From: Talpa occidentalis
Lineage: Eukaryota > Chordata > Mammalia > Eulipotyphla > Talpidae
Reading direction: 5' to 3'
DNA: 64,000 nt
NCBI RefSeq assembly: GCF_014898055.3
Contig: NW_023605194.1
Coordinates: 98,463,258 to 98,527,257, forward strand
The position numbers were made by a program, and so were the translations under genes. This document shows, one piece after another, positions 33,550-45,293 of this stretch (positions within the stretch are counted from its first letter, which is position 1; every line of letters begins with the position of its first letter). The notes beneath the pieces were generated by a model. The model saw only the letters and a list, made by a program, of their open reading frames with translations, did no database searches and had not been told where the DNA came from.

Positions 33550-35110
33550 TTATAGATGATATTACCATATACATAGAAATGTAAGACCAATTTATTCTGA
33601 AAATAGAATGCAATTTGCGGGGGGAGAATGCCTAACTGCAAAAGCACCATACAAAAATTAAATTTCTCTTAACTAGTGATAAGCAATTAAAAATGTAATT
33701 TAAATTATCATTTTAATGCCACAAACATTATAAAATATCTAGTAGTAAAATGTAACAAAGGAGGTGCAAAAGTTCTAATTTAAATTTCTCATTTGATAAA
33801 ACATCAAAAATACTTAAGCAGATGGAAAGATAAATCATCACCATAAACAGGAAACTCAATTTTGTAGAGATGTAAATTCTCTCCATATTGATCTATAGAT
33901 TTAATTCAATTCAAAGCATATTTCAACATGGATTTTAGGAAACTTGACAAACAGATTCTAAAATTTATGTGAATAGCAAAGAATCAATGAAATACACAAT
34001 CTCAGATAACCACAAGCAGATCATTGGGGAAAAGAGTGGATATTTAGTAAAATAGCTGGCATTATTAACTATGCTATTGCACATGAATTCTTCCTAGATG
34101 TATTTTCTAATAACCTCCTGCATGAGATGTACAAAATTTTCATAGGAGAACTACTTATAATAACCAAAAATAAAACTGAATGTCTACTTTATAGACCAAA
34201 TTTCAGTTTCAGAAGAAATCAGACTTAAATGTAAAATCAAAATATTAAAACTTAAAAACCATTTTGAGAAACATCTTCATGATTTTATTAGTCATAGAGT
34301 GACAAAAAATACATTGACATTTAAGAATTGTTTCCTTATTAAAGACACTTGACAGAAAGTGAAAAGACAGATCGACGGAAGATATCTTTTTGTGATTCAT
34401 ACCATGGGCACAGAATTCCTATCAATCAATAAGAAAATAGACACAAAATTAAATGGGAAAATGGACAAGATATTCAAACAAGCCTTTCACAGGAAGAAAA
34501 CATGAATCACAAATAAGCATTTGAAAATATATTCAACCCTATTAGTAAATAGAGAAATAAAATGTAATTTCATTTACAGCTACCAAATTTGCAAAAATTG
34601 AAGTCTGTTAATAGCAAGTGTTACAAAGTATGTGACTCAATATGACATCTTGTACACTGTTAGGAGGAGGATAAATTAATGTTACCGCATTTGAAAAATA
34701 TTTGGCATTACATACCCTATGATACAGAAATTCACATTTTTACATGAATTTTCTCGGTAAACTTCTACATAAAGCTGTAGAAAAATGTCCTTAGTAACAC
34801 TATTCATAATAAGGATAATTAAGGGCAACACAAATATCAATCAAAATTAGAATTGGGAACAAACCCCACACATACACTGATGCAGGTGTGTTTCAAATGG
34901 GCACAGAAGCCAATTGAAAGAGCTCCTAACAGCCAAACCTGGAACAATTAGAGCAGCAAAATTAATTAATTAAGCAGTAATGAATTACAAAACAAAGTTA
35001 GAATTCAAGAGAGTAAAGGTTGCACAACATTGTAAATGTAGTAAATGCCATTGAATTGTTCATTCTAAAGTTAATTTTATGTTATATGAATTTCACCTCA
35101 ATAAAAGAGG
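33550..35110 (+). mobile_element. Old L1, ORF2 3' part and 3' UTR
   Basis: Sense L1, heavily mutated. AATGTAACAAAGGAGGTGCA, CACATGAATTCTTCCTAG, AAAATGGACAAGATATTCAA, GTTAGGAGGAGGATAAATTA, ACACTATTCATAATAAGGAT and, near the end, GGTTGCACAACATTGTAAAT and TTTCACCTCAATAAAAGAGG occur in ORF2-to-tail order. No open frame is left. Confidence 0.85.
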
Positions 35111-35639
35111 CAATTAGTAGGATTAGCAGTAACCCCTGAAGAATTAAATTATAAAGTCAAGAGTGTCATATCACTCTACATTCTTCCCTAAGCATCTCTG
35201 TATTCTTAGATAGATAGAAAAACATTCTAGGGTGGAAAGTACTGGATTTTCCTGGTAAGAGAGTCACTAAGGATATTGACATTTAGAGATGGGTTGTTAT
35301 ATGGTTCATACTTACCAAGAAATGTAATTTGGGTCACATCAAGTCAATGATAAACAGTTTCTATTAATGGATAAATGAGTCTCATGATTATTGAGTTCTT
35401 TTAAAAAACACTGTAAAGTTGATTGAAAATCCTTCGCACGTGGATGGGGCTTTTATTACATTTAATGTACATGCTTGGGGAGACACCCAATGCCAGAATC
35501 TTCAGGTCTTTTCACATGGACTGGTCATAATCTTCAGATTTGGTAAATAAACATGTAGACTGCTCATTAAATTTTATTTCCAGATAAGCAAAAACTGAGT
35601 TTTCATTCTCAGGGTGGCACAATTACTAAAACAGTACTG

Positions 35640-36128
35640 AGGAGCATTGCCAAGGATGGGGGCAGGTCACCCTCTGTGGGTTCTCACCAGTGTGCCAGCA
35701 ATTGTGAGGCTGCCAAGCTCCAGGTACAGCTACAGTGGGGATGATCTAACAAATAGGAGGTTAGGGCAAAGGAAAGAGTCTCTAAGGCCAGACGAGGTCA
35801 GATGTCTCACCCCAGATAGTGTCTACAGTGTTCAGTAGTACCAGACAAAGACTGCCTGTGCAAGATGGCACTGTTTTGTCAACCACGGCCAGGAGCTGGT
35901 GGCACACTGGTAAGCAGTGAGCCTGGATTCAACTTACGGTGGCAGCTGGAGGTGCTCATAGTGTGAGAACGCTGAGGTGACACCACAGCAGCCCATAGAG
36001 GCGGTCTGAAGTCCTGTTTGGACAGCACCAGCTGCTGGGCTGGAGGGCAATGGGGCCTTGCTGATCAGAAGTAGTGGACACTTCTCCGGCCTAACTAATG
36101 AAGAGAGCCTGGTATCAGAAGGTCTCAC
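35640..36128. other. GC-richer block of unknown origin
   Basis: About 490 bases of GC-richer DNA between an L1 tail and an antisense L1 fragment. Short ORFs on both strands show no known motif. Confidence 0.3.
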
Positions 36129-36129
36129 T

Positions 36130-36560
36130 GCATTTCTTTAAATTTTTTTATTTATGCTTATTTGAGTAATGTTACATTATAACATTATATAAGGCAGGAG
36201 TTCTTTGTTGAAAATCAGTATATATATATATATATATACACTACAGTAAGGTTTCCCCTAAAAGTTCAAATCTGTCCTTCACCATATCATGTCCCCCTTT
36301 TTTTTTTCCAATTTACCCACCCTCCTTCCATCTTTCCTTAAGGTAACCACTAGCTGGTTTTGTAGTCCAAACGTTTATTTTTTATTTTTTGTTTTATTCA
36401 GTCCATCTGTTTGTTTTTTCTGTAAATCACACGAAATCATACAATGTTTATCTTTATTTGTCTGACTTATTTCAATAGGCATAATACCCTCTTTCATGTG
36501 GTTGTAAATTGCAGGATTTCATGTTTTTTATAGTTGAGTAGTATTCCATTGTGTATTTTA
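36130..36560 (-). mobile_element. Old L1 3' end
   Basis: Antisense L1: CCACCCTCCTTCCATCTTTC, AACCACTAGCTGGTTTTGTA, TATTTGTCTGACTTATTTCA and GTAGTATTCCATTGTGTAT. It includes a TA microsatellite at 36219-36240. Confidence 0.8.
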
Positions 36561-36645
36561 AAAATACATCATTATTTTACAAGTCAATGGACCCGTCTAA
36601 ATGCTTATATTGGCAACTTACTTCCCAAATTGCTCTCCTATTTCT

Positions 36646-36928
36646 TTTTTTTTTAAAAAAAGATTTATTTATTTATGCATACAAGAATTGGGATACAGGC
36701 CAGAGGGATGTGTGTGTGGGGGGGCGAGAGGATTCACCAGAGACAGAGTGGGGAACAGAACAGGCAGATTGACTGAAATACACTGCTGAGGGGAGCAGCG
36801 GGCGAGTCAGGAGAGGTCTGCTGCACCATGTGGGTAGCTCCATGGCGGGGGATCAAACTTGTGGTGCAGTGGCTGCAGATAGCGTCATAGGTTGCATCTT
36901 AACCCCTTGCACCACCAGGGAGGCCCCA
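36646..36928 (-). mobile_element. SINE copy 12 (type B)
   Basis: Flanked by CTCTCCTATTTCT at 36633-36645 and 36929-36941. Type B tail and head; a short G-run (GTGTGTGGGGGGGCG) is unique to this copy. Confidence 0.95.
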
Positions 36929-36941
36929 CTCTCCTATTTCT

Positions 36942-38369
36942 AACAGAGGCCATTCCACATCTTCACCACCCTTCTCAATTTCTTTTGAGCCCAATTTTTC
37001 TCAGTCTTGCCTGATGACCTGCCCCTGAGAAGAAACTAGACAAGAGTTAACTCAAACACTGCAGCTCTCCTCTTTCCCTCCAGGCTATGGGGATGATAGT
37101 TTCCTCCTTTCATGAACTTGATACTGCGACTCTGGCATCTCTCCATCAATTTTGCCTTCACTGTGTCTTCAGCCTCTTTCTCTGACTTATTTACCTTTTC
37201 TGAGTCTGTTCTCTTATCAATAAAATGGAGGCAATAAATACTTGCATTCACATTTCCAGCATAGTTACAAGCATCAAATGAGATCAGAGACCATATGTAA
37301 ATGTTCTTTTTTTTTTTTCTGCTAAAAGCAGTATGTCTTCAAGGAATTGTAGCATATCATCTTGGATTTTAAGTATAGGAAGATATTTTGACTTTCTTAG
37401 AAGGGTTATTTTATATAATATTATTCTCTAAAATACCCACAGAAAACATTTGCAATAATAGTTTCATAATCAAAAACCAAGGAAGGACAAGAAAATTAAA
37501 TGTGTGCCAAGTGTTAAGAGGGAACTTCAGGGAAGATATTTAAAAGTTTATAGAATTATTTACTTGATAGTAATTTGGATTCTCTTCACTCTATTTTTCC
37601 CCCATAAAGTGATGATATTTTCTTCTCCAGAACTAATCAGAAGATTTGAGTTTTGAAGGTATATGCTTTAAAACTGATTTTTTAGAAATGATGTATTGTC
37701 TTATGTTCAAGCTAGTAAATTGATTTAGGACTTTGAATGAACAGCAGGATATAAAAACACTTTTGAACAGTATTATGAGGCATTACAGATGCTTTTTTTG
37801 GACTAGCTGCTCATTTCCTAAATAGATTTATTTGATAGCTTTTCTCATTTAATAAAAGGGTGAATTGGAAAAATATGAACAGACTGTAATAACCAAAAAT
37901 AAATGAACTCGACAACCTGGAAGAGGAACAATTGGCAATGGTCTGAATAATAATGCAGAACTTTGGCATGCACAATTTATGTATGAATAAAAAATAAAAA
38001 ATTTGACATTTAAGTTTAGCACAGACTGCCTAGAAGTGCATTTTGGAAAAAAATAATATCTTTAATAGCTTAAAAATGTTTTATTAAAATATATAGTCAA
38101 CAGTGTTTTACCTAACAATTTTTCTATTCTTCTCTTTTTTTTCTCCTCCACTTTCCCCATCCTCACATACTTTTTTCCTTCATTTCAAAAATACCAAAAT
38201 AAAGTCCTGAAAAGGATGACTATAATAAAAATGATAGTTCTTCCTATTTTGATTCCATAATATTCATAAAAATGAAAAAAATCTTTTGTGTAAATCTTAA
38301 TTATATAGTTGATATTTTTGAAAGTAGAAGCATCTTTTTGAAAACTGGCATTTTTATTCCAGCCATTTC
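36942..38369. other. No feature recognised
   Basis: AT-rich, repeat-poor to the eye; the same applies to 39225-40079, 41201-42234 and 42736-44651. Confidence 0.45.
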
Positions 38370-38515
38370 TTGCTACCTGTGTAAATTTGGACAAATCACT
38401 TAATATCTCTATGCCTCATATCATTCATCAGATATAAGGAAAAAATGGGATAATTCTAGAATATTGTGATAATCGAAATGAAGTAATGCAGTATTAAAAA
38501 CTCTGAATTTTATAA
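38370..38515 (+). repeat. MIR SINE fragment
   Basis: CTACCTGTGTAAATTTGGAC, AAATCACTTAATATCTCTAT and GCCTCATATCATTCATCAGA follow sense MIR. Confidence 0.75.
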
Positions 38516-38699
38516 ACTATGCAAAAATAGACATTTTTACAGAGACATTTCACACACCATTTCCCATTGGAATTGTCTGGCACCAGGTATTAGAACATCC
38601 AGACAATTGAGTTTTTATTTTTCATTTGTGTATTTGGCATTGTGTAGAAACATCCAAGCAGCCATAAACCAATTAAGCGTGAATCTTGTTAAGCATTTA

Positions 38700-38860
38700 A
38701 GTGAAAAAACCTTACAGAGGTAATCTACTCTCTTTGGATTATAGCTAAAGAAATAAAGGCTCAGAATTAAAGAGGAACACAGCAATAGTTCACTAATATT
38801 AAGAGCAGGGCTTAGGACCTAGGTATTCTCTTAGTAGTAGACTTTACTATTTCACACTGT
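38700..38860 (-). repeat. Possible MIR fragment
   Basis: AAGAAATAAAGGCTCAGAAT and a following AGAGCAGGGCTTAGGACCTA segment fit antisense MIR, weakly. Confidence 0.45.
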
Positions 38861-38970
38861 CTTTTAATAGGATAAAAATGAAAACCAGTGCTTATTTGAC
38901 TCTGTGAGCATTGTGATAGATCTTATAAAAACAAAGCTTTGTTGGATGGGAATTTAAAGATCAACAAAGC

Positions 38971-39210
38971 TGGGGCCTCCTTGGTGGTGCAGGGGTTAAG
39001 TCTCAGCACTATGAAGCTATCACCAGCCAGGGAGGTGACCCACATGGTGCAGCAGACCTCTCCTGTCTCATCTGCTGCTCCCCTCAGCAGTGTATTTCAG
39101 TCAATACACTTGTTCTGCTCCCCACTCTGTCTCTGGTGAATTCTCTCAGCCCCCTGCTCCTCTGGCCTATACCCCATATCTTGTGTGCATAAATAAATAA
39201 AATAAATCTT
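38971..39210 (+). mobile_element. SINE copy 13 (type B, plus strand)
   Basis: Flanked by TAAAGATCAACAAA (38955-38968) and TAAAGATAAACAAA (39211-39224). The tail AAATAAATAAAATAAATCTT is intact. Confidence 0.94.
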
Positions 39211-39412
39211 TAAAGATAAACAAACACAAACAATGATTACCCATCACCAATCACAGTGTCTACAAGGATGAATGTGAATAAAAAGAACTAAAATAAACTG
39301 GAATATGAGCTTTAACAGAAATAACTAAAAATTCAGTGATTTTATTTAAAAAGGGACCAGAGAGATTGTGGTCAGGATATATTTCTAGAAGAGGAGACAA
39401 CTGATTTTGATG

Positions 39413-39437
39413 AGAGAGAGAGAGTGTGTGTGTGTGT
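39413..39437. repeat. Compound (GA)n(GT)n microsatellite
   Basis: A GA run joined directly to a GT run. Confidence 0.9.
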
Positions 39438-40079
39438 AGACGTGGGAGCAGGAGGACCTGGTGGAAATAACTGAAAGAGAACACTTCAAGTAAAAACGGA
39501 CAATATGCAGAAAAACAGTGGAATCGAAAAAATGTGGTGTTTACAGAAGACAGCGCACAATTGATCTGTCCTCATACAGTGTGAGGGAGGGAAAAGCAGA
39601 AGAGAGACTGGAGAGAGCAGCAGTAAAGCAAGGTCTGTTCAGCTGAGCAGAACTGAGTTAAGGTGTGGGAATCAAGGCTAATGTAATTACAGTGCTGAGA
39701 AGTTCTTACAGTCAAAATCAGGGGAAAGATATTAATGGATTTAATGTAGGCAGACCAGTCTTCATTTTTTTTAAAAAAAATTAAGACAATATATGTATCC
39801 CCCTGGAGCAAAATGGAAGAATTACAGGGGCGAAAACAAACAAAAAACAAACAGGTGTAGGGAGGGAAATTTGGCCCCTAATGAGAGAAATGATGGAGAG
39901 TTGACTTAAAGCAACAGCAGTTGCTTTAAGAAATGGTGGAGAACGGATGGCAGGAATGATGATGTGAGTATTGATATCTGTCATATTAATTGATATTGTA
40001 ATGTCCCTAACTGACCAAGAGATGGGGATAAATGAGACAGAAAAACTTGCTTTATCAATTAAGAAAGCAACTACATGTT

Positions 40080-40990
40080 TATGACGCTGCTCAGAGGCCC
40101 TGCCTAAATAAAAATTAAGAGGTGGTCCTGTAAGAGGGTGGTCCCCAGGGGAAGGGGAGGTTCCAGGTTCTCTGCCCCACACAGGGAAGGGTGGAGATCA
40201 GCAGGGAAGAAGAGAAGACTTGAGACGAGTCTGGCCTTGTTTCTCTGTCCTGGACTGGTTGAAACAGATGTGGGTGAGAGACAATCAAACACAAGAAGGT
40301 TAACAATGGTAGCGTTTATCTTATTTTCTTCTTTTGTCCTAGATGTGCTGGGCCTCTTCAGCCCCTGACTTGTGGGTCCCCATCACAAGGTGACAGGCTT
40401 TTGGGCTTCAGTAGTCCTGCTTTGGGCCAATCCTGTTTGGCTGGGTGTTTACCCATGAAGGGATGGGTGACTTTGGGTGCTTGATTTAGTAACTTTATCT
40501 TCCCCTTTTCTGTATTGCACAATAATTGTATTAAACATTTCTTTCCATCAGAGGTCTTATATGTTTTTTCTTGATGCGGCAGATGGCAGAACCTATTCAG
40601 AACAGGCAGGTTTGGGGGTTCTGAAATGCCCCTCTCCCTGCACTATTACAGTTCTGATACACCTCTGAAAAGTGGCATAAATATGGGCACCAAAATTGAG
40701 GCAATTGGAGATGTTTATGAACTCCAGGCCAATAGTTCTGAAGACTTCTCCAGCTCTTGGGGAGAGCTACCAGGGCCTCTCCTTCTGAGAAACGATCCAT
40801 ACTCCTCCTTGCAGACAGTCAAACACAAGGAACTCTCTGGATTGGGTCCTGCCCTTTCTGCAGAGCATTCTACTGAGCTTTGCCGGGAGGTTTCTTGTCT
40901 CTCTTGCTGCCAGTTGGAATGTATGCCTATATTTTCATGTGGATGCTCTCCCTCCCCCCAATCAATTCATATTGTGATTATATGTATTTA
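40080..40990 (+). other. GC-richer block with a 121-codon ORF, unrecognised
   Basis: This block has more G and C than its neighbours, and an ORF at 40626-40991 on the plus strand contains the run IEAIGDVYELQANSSEDF. It matches no family I recognise. Opposite-strand ORFs also exist, so coding is unproven. AATAATTGTATTAAAC near 40520 could be a polyadenylation-like region of an old LTR. Candidates are a decayed retrocopy or an LTR element. Confidence 0.3.
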
Positions 40991-41064
40991 GCTAGAGTCA
41001 TTAAGTGAAATCTTCCTGCTTCTGGAAGTTAGCATTCTAGAGATCTCGAATGTGATGTATTAAT

Positions 41065-41200
41065 CCCCATGCTGCTTGTGAACAAATCGAAGGCCAGAAA
41101 AGCTAAATAATTAGCCTGAAGTCACACAAGCTAGGAGGAAAAGAAACCAAGATTGAAACATTTAATTCTAATGCCAGAACCAGATTCCAAGCAGCATTCC
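41065..41200 (-). repeat. Possible MIR fragment
   Basis: GAAGTCACACAAGCTAGGAG preceded by AAGGCCAGAAAAGCTAA is the antisense MIR core; the rest is degraded. Confidence 0.5.
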
Positions 41201-42234
41201 TTGAGTGGTTCACATTTATCTAAAGGAAGGGGACCATTTTCTTAATCACCTAAAGGCACTTAATGAGTAGAGAGGCATGCTGAAAGACAATACTATGTCT
41301 GATTGTCTAATGTGGTACCATATGTCCTGCATCAGACATTTTACTTTGGCAATTTTTTTTTGACCGAAGTATTGTAAGAGTACATATCACCTTCTATGTG
41401 GAAATACTATTACTAATGATCAAGTAACACGTCTGAGTCAAATGAGTCCTTAAGGCAGGAAAAGAAAATGTATATTCAAAAAATATTAACATAACTTGGT
41501 TTTGTTTTTGAACAGACTCACTGATCCTAAATATTTGTCTGGTCTTTCATGCCTCTTTAACTTTCTATCTCTGTTTTACTTATAGAATTGTAAAAAATAA
41601 TTTGTAAAAATTATGCAGGTAGAACAAAGTTATTAGAAATTCTATTAAAATCAAAACCTTGGCTAGCACTTGGAATTATTTTAAAAGTATTTCATGTATA
41701 TCAAGCTTAATATACAGTTTAATATGTCTTTTCTTTAATAAAAAGATGAAGAATATTGAGCCTGCCTGCCTTTTAAGAAGAGATTAATCTAGCAATAAGA
41801 ATATCAAACTTATAATTCTTGTAGAAATCTTTTACTTAATTAAAGGAAGCTTTGTCAATGAAACTCTAAAGTTAAAAAAACACAACCCTTTTTTTTCAAA
41901 ATGGTGCAATTTTTAATTGTGTAAGTCAAATTCTAATTGTTTAATCTTGGCAGAATTGGGAGGAAACCACTTTAGGGAATAAAAAGTTGATGAAAGACAT
42001 TAAAAGAATTGCAGAATCTGGGATTCATGATGACACAAAATCGAACTGACAATTGCTTTAATTCACAATTACTCTTAGTATATTTCTTGTCATTAGAATA
42101 AACAAACCATATTTGTATAAACAAACCATATATGGTCTGTGGGATTCTTTAGTGTCTGTGGTTCAATTGTTTTGAACAGTAGAATAGAAAATGAGGCTAA
42201 GTAAACTGGTAAGAACCAGGTCAGGCACTACAAG

Positions 42235-42305
42235 TTGATTCAAGACAAATTTAGCTAAAATTTTTCAATTTTCTCATCTAAGAAAGAGTAATAACAGTAC
42301 CTATC
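42235..42305 (+). repeat. MIR SINE, left half of a split copy
   Basis: TTTTCTCATCTAAGAAAGAG and TAATAACAGTACCTATC are MIR 3' region text, stopping where an LTR begins. Confidence 0.7.
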
Positions 42306-42604
42306 AATATTAGTCAGTGTTCTCCACAAAAACAGAAACAACTGTGTGTATTGCATCAAGAGCTGCAGTTTGAATTCAATTGTCTGCTGGCAGATTTCTT
42401 GCTTGGGGAGTCAGTCTTTTTCTTGTAAGGTCTTCAACTGATTAGATGAGACCCACCCACATTATGGAGGGTAATCTGCTTTACTTAAAGCTGATTTAAA
42501 TGTTAATTCCATCAGAACATCTTCACAGAAATATCCAGAATAATGTTTGACAAAATACATGACTTCCGTGGCCTGGTCGTGTTGACATAAAATTAACAAT
42601 CACA
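42306..42604 (+). mobile_element. Old solo LTR-like element, copy 2, inserted in a MIR
   Basis: It begins TATTAGTCAGTGTTCTCC and ends AAAATTAACAATCACA, with CTTCAACTGATTAGATGAGA, CCCACCCACATTATGGAGGG, TAATCTGCTTTACTTAAAGC and CAGAATAATGTTTGACAAAA between. Same family as the element at 30818. Confidence 0.75.
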
Positions 42605-42735
42605 CCATCTCAAAAGAATGTTCTAAGCATTATATGATTTTATACATGTTTAGGAATTTAGGGCCTTGTCTGGCATATAACATTTACTGAATGTTAAATC
42701 CTTTCGTTGTTATTCTTAATAGTCAAACAGTTACT
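42605..42735 (+). repeat. MIR SINE, right half of a split copy
   Basis: TGTTCTAAGCATTATATGAT and CTTGTCTGGCATATAACATT followed by TACTGAATGTTAAAT continue the MIR 3' end exactly where the left half stopped. Confidence 0.65.
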
Positions 42736-44651
42736 TTGTTAGAGTGATATTGAAAATTTTCACTATTGTTGTATAGTTTATATAAGAAATACTTCAGCTG
42801 TTTGAATGATGAAGCCTTTTAAATGATCATGAAAAGCAGTAAACATGATATAGATAAGAGATTCCTGGTAAGTTGTGAGATGCTTTCATTCAAATCAAAC
42901 CTTTGTAAAGAGAAATACATTCCTGCATCTGTCTCGAGGTAAATACACAGGGAAAAAAATTCTTTTCCATTGCTTTCTATGGCACTTTCAGAGATACAAC
43001 TCTTAGTATTGTGACTAGAAAAAAGCTCAATTCCACAATCTGATAAGGAAAAGTGACTTGTTTCCTTTTAAATTTAAAGTTTGTTCTTTATCTTTCTCTC
43101 TCCTTTTTGCATCTTTTGGGAAATCAGTATAAAATAAAGGCCTGTCTCATAAAATCTTAGGCAGCTGTGTAGTTACATTATTCACACTTAGTTCAAATAG
43201 AGAAGTTCATTACAACCAGAAAAGTTATAAAAGATATGCAGCACCCCAGAGGACTGGGCCTTGCACAGATAAATCATTCATGAACGCACAAGGCTATTGC
43301 CCTGCCTTCCCTCTTTGCACCTATTTTATTGTAGGATTCTTTACCGCCCAGCTTCTGCTGTGTGTACACTGATCCAACACGTGAAGCCCAGGGTTCAAGA
43401 AATCAGCAGCCTCTTGCTCTGACATGACATTTTCCCTTTCTTCATTAATTGTGAATTCTGTCAAAGCTTATTTTTTTAAATAAAAATCATAATTTGTAAG
43501 GAACTCTACAGTCAGCTTCCTTAATAAATCATCTCTATTCTCCAATAACTTTTCTGACTATTTATTTCAAGATGGTTTGAAATTACCATCTTCTATTATG
43601 AACACCCCTGGTTCTTTTTTTCACACACTTTGAATTGCTTTCTCTTCCCTCTCATATCATAAAGGAGTTCATGCCATGTGCAGACAGCTTTGCTGCTTTT
43701 GATTTGCTTTTTCAAATCAAAGAGAAGCATTATTCTGCTGCTTCTCTTTTGTCCCATAGTCTTTGTTTGTCAGCCTCATTAGTAGTTAATCTCACAAAGG
43801 CCTATGCTCACACTGCAATTGTAGTCATCTTGGGAGAGGATTGGTGCACTCAGCCTGACAAGTTGAGGGCTAGGCAGCTGGGGTAGCTGCTCAATTGGGC
43901 AAATTGAGAATACGAGGCAAAGTTGCCCTTGGTGCCTCTTCTTGATTCTGTGATCCTCCCTTACCATTCCCTCTTCCTCTTCCTCTGCATTAAGATCATT
44001 CTAACTCTGAGAAGCTAATTTTCTTTAAGAATTTAAGGATCTCACATTATCTGTAAATTTCCATTGTATATTAGGCAATATGAGGAGAGCAATGTGTAGC
44101 CCAAAGAAGTCAGAGTTGAATATCCAGGATCCTGGGGTGAGCCGTGTGGCCTTTAAACCACATCATATATGTAATCATGTACTCTGTATGTGAAGGTCTT
44201 TGAAGAAGATCTCACTGTGGGCTAGATGATACTGGATTCTTAAACACTGAATGTAATGGTGGCTCTTGATTTCCCACTTTAAACTCCCTACTGTGCTCCT
44301 GTAGCCATTGCCAGTTGTTTACACAATGTTAGCTGCTGAGATCTCACAGCTGTGTCTTTCTTGGGTGAATGCTTGTCTACCAGTAGAAGCCACCTAGCTT
44401 ACCAATCTCTGGTTGGCCTTGAAAGCTGACCATAGACCTGGGCATCCAAGAGGTAAGGGTGAGGGGGGAAGAGCAGGGCAGTGGTGAGAACATGGAGTGG
44501 GGGGAAGAGGGGCAAGATTATGGGTGCTTTGGTGGAGGGAGAGCTTTGGCCACCACACCTGATGGGAGGAATGCTATACTGTCAGGATATTAACAAGGAT
44601 GTAAAACAATGGTGTTTCATTAGTTAAAACAAACAAGGAGGGCCTCCTTGG

Positions 44652-44931
44652 TGGCACAAGTGGTTAAGCACGGCACCATGAAGCAATCCGCAGCCCCTGC
44701 AGCAGGAGTTTGATCCCCAGAGGGCCAGGGAACAACTCACATGGTGCTGCAGACCTCTCCTGTCTCGCCTGCTGCTCCCCCTCAGCAGTGTATTTCAGTA
44801 AGTCTGCCTGTTCTGTTCCCCACTGTCTCTGGTGAATCCTCTCACTCCTCCCTCACACTTCTGGTCTGTACCCCAGTTCTTGTATGCATAAATAATTATA
44901 AATTCCCATAAATCTTTTAAAAAAAACAATA
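44652..44931 (+). mobile_element. SINE copy 14 (type B, plus strand)
   Basis: Head GGGCCTCCTTGGTGGCACAA, body and tail complete. The tail has AATAATTATAAATTCCCATA before AAATCTTT, an internal change. Confidence 0.92.
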
Positions 44932-45119
44932 CCTTTAAAAAAAAAAATAAAGAAAGGAAAAGAAAATCCTAGGTTGGTTATTCCTGGCTTGGGGCAGTCC
45001 TGAATCATGGCAAAAATCCTAACTACCTCCTCTAAAAGTGAAACTATTGGGGGTTGATATTCAGCTTCCAGAACTCTTATGAGATCAGGCTGAAGCTGGT
45101 CTCCAGCCAAACGCACATC

Positions 45120-45293
45120 TTGAACAGGCAGATCCACTGAAATGCACTGCTGAGGGGAGCAGCGGTCCAGGCAGGAGAGGTCTGTTGTGCCATGTGGGCT
45201 GCTCCCTGGCCAACGGGGGACCCAAATCGTGCTGCAGTGGCTGGTGACAGCTTGATAGCACTCTCTTTAACCCCTCTGCCACGAGGGAGGCCC
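45120..45293 (-). mobile_element. SINE copy 15 (type B, tail part missing)
   Basis: Starts inside the body at GAACAGGCAGATCCACTG and runs to the head GCCACGAGGGAGGCCC. As in copy 5, the tail-proximal third is absent; the two breaks lie within about 20 bases of each other on the consensus. Confidence 0.85.
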
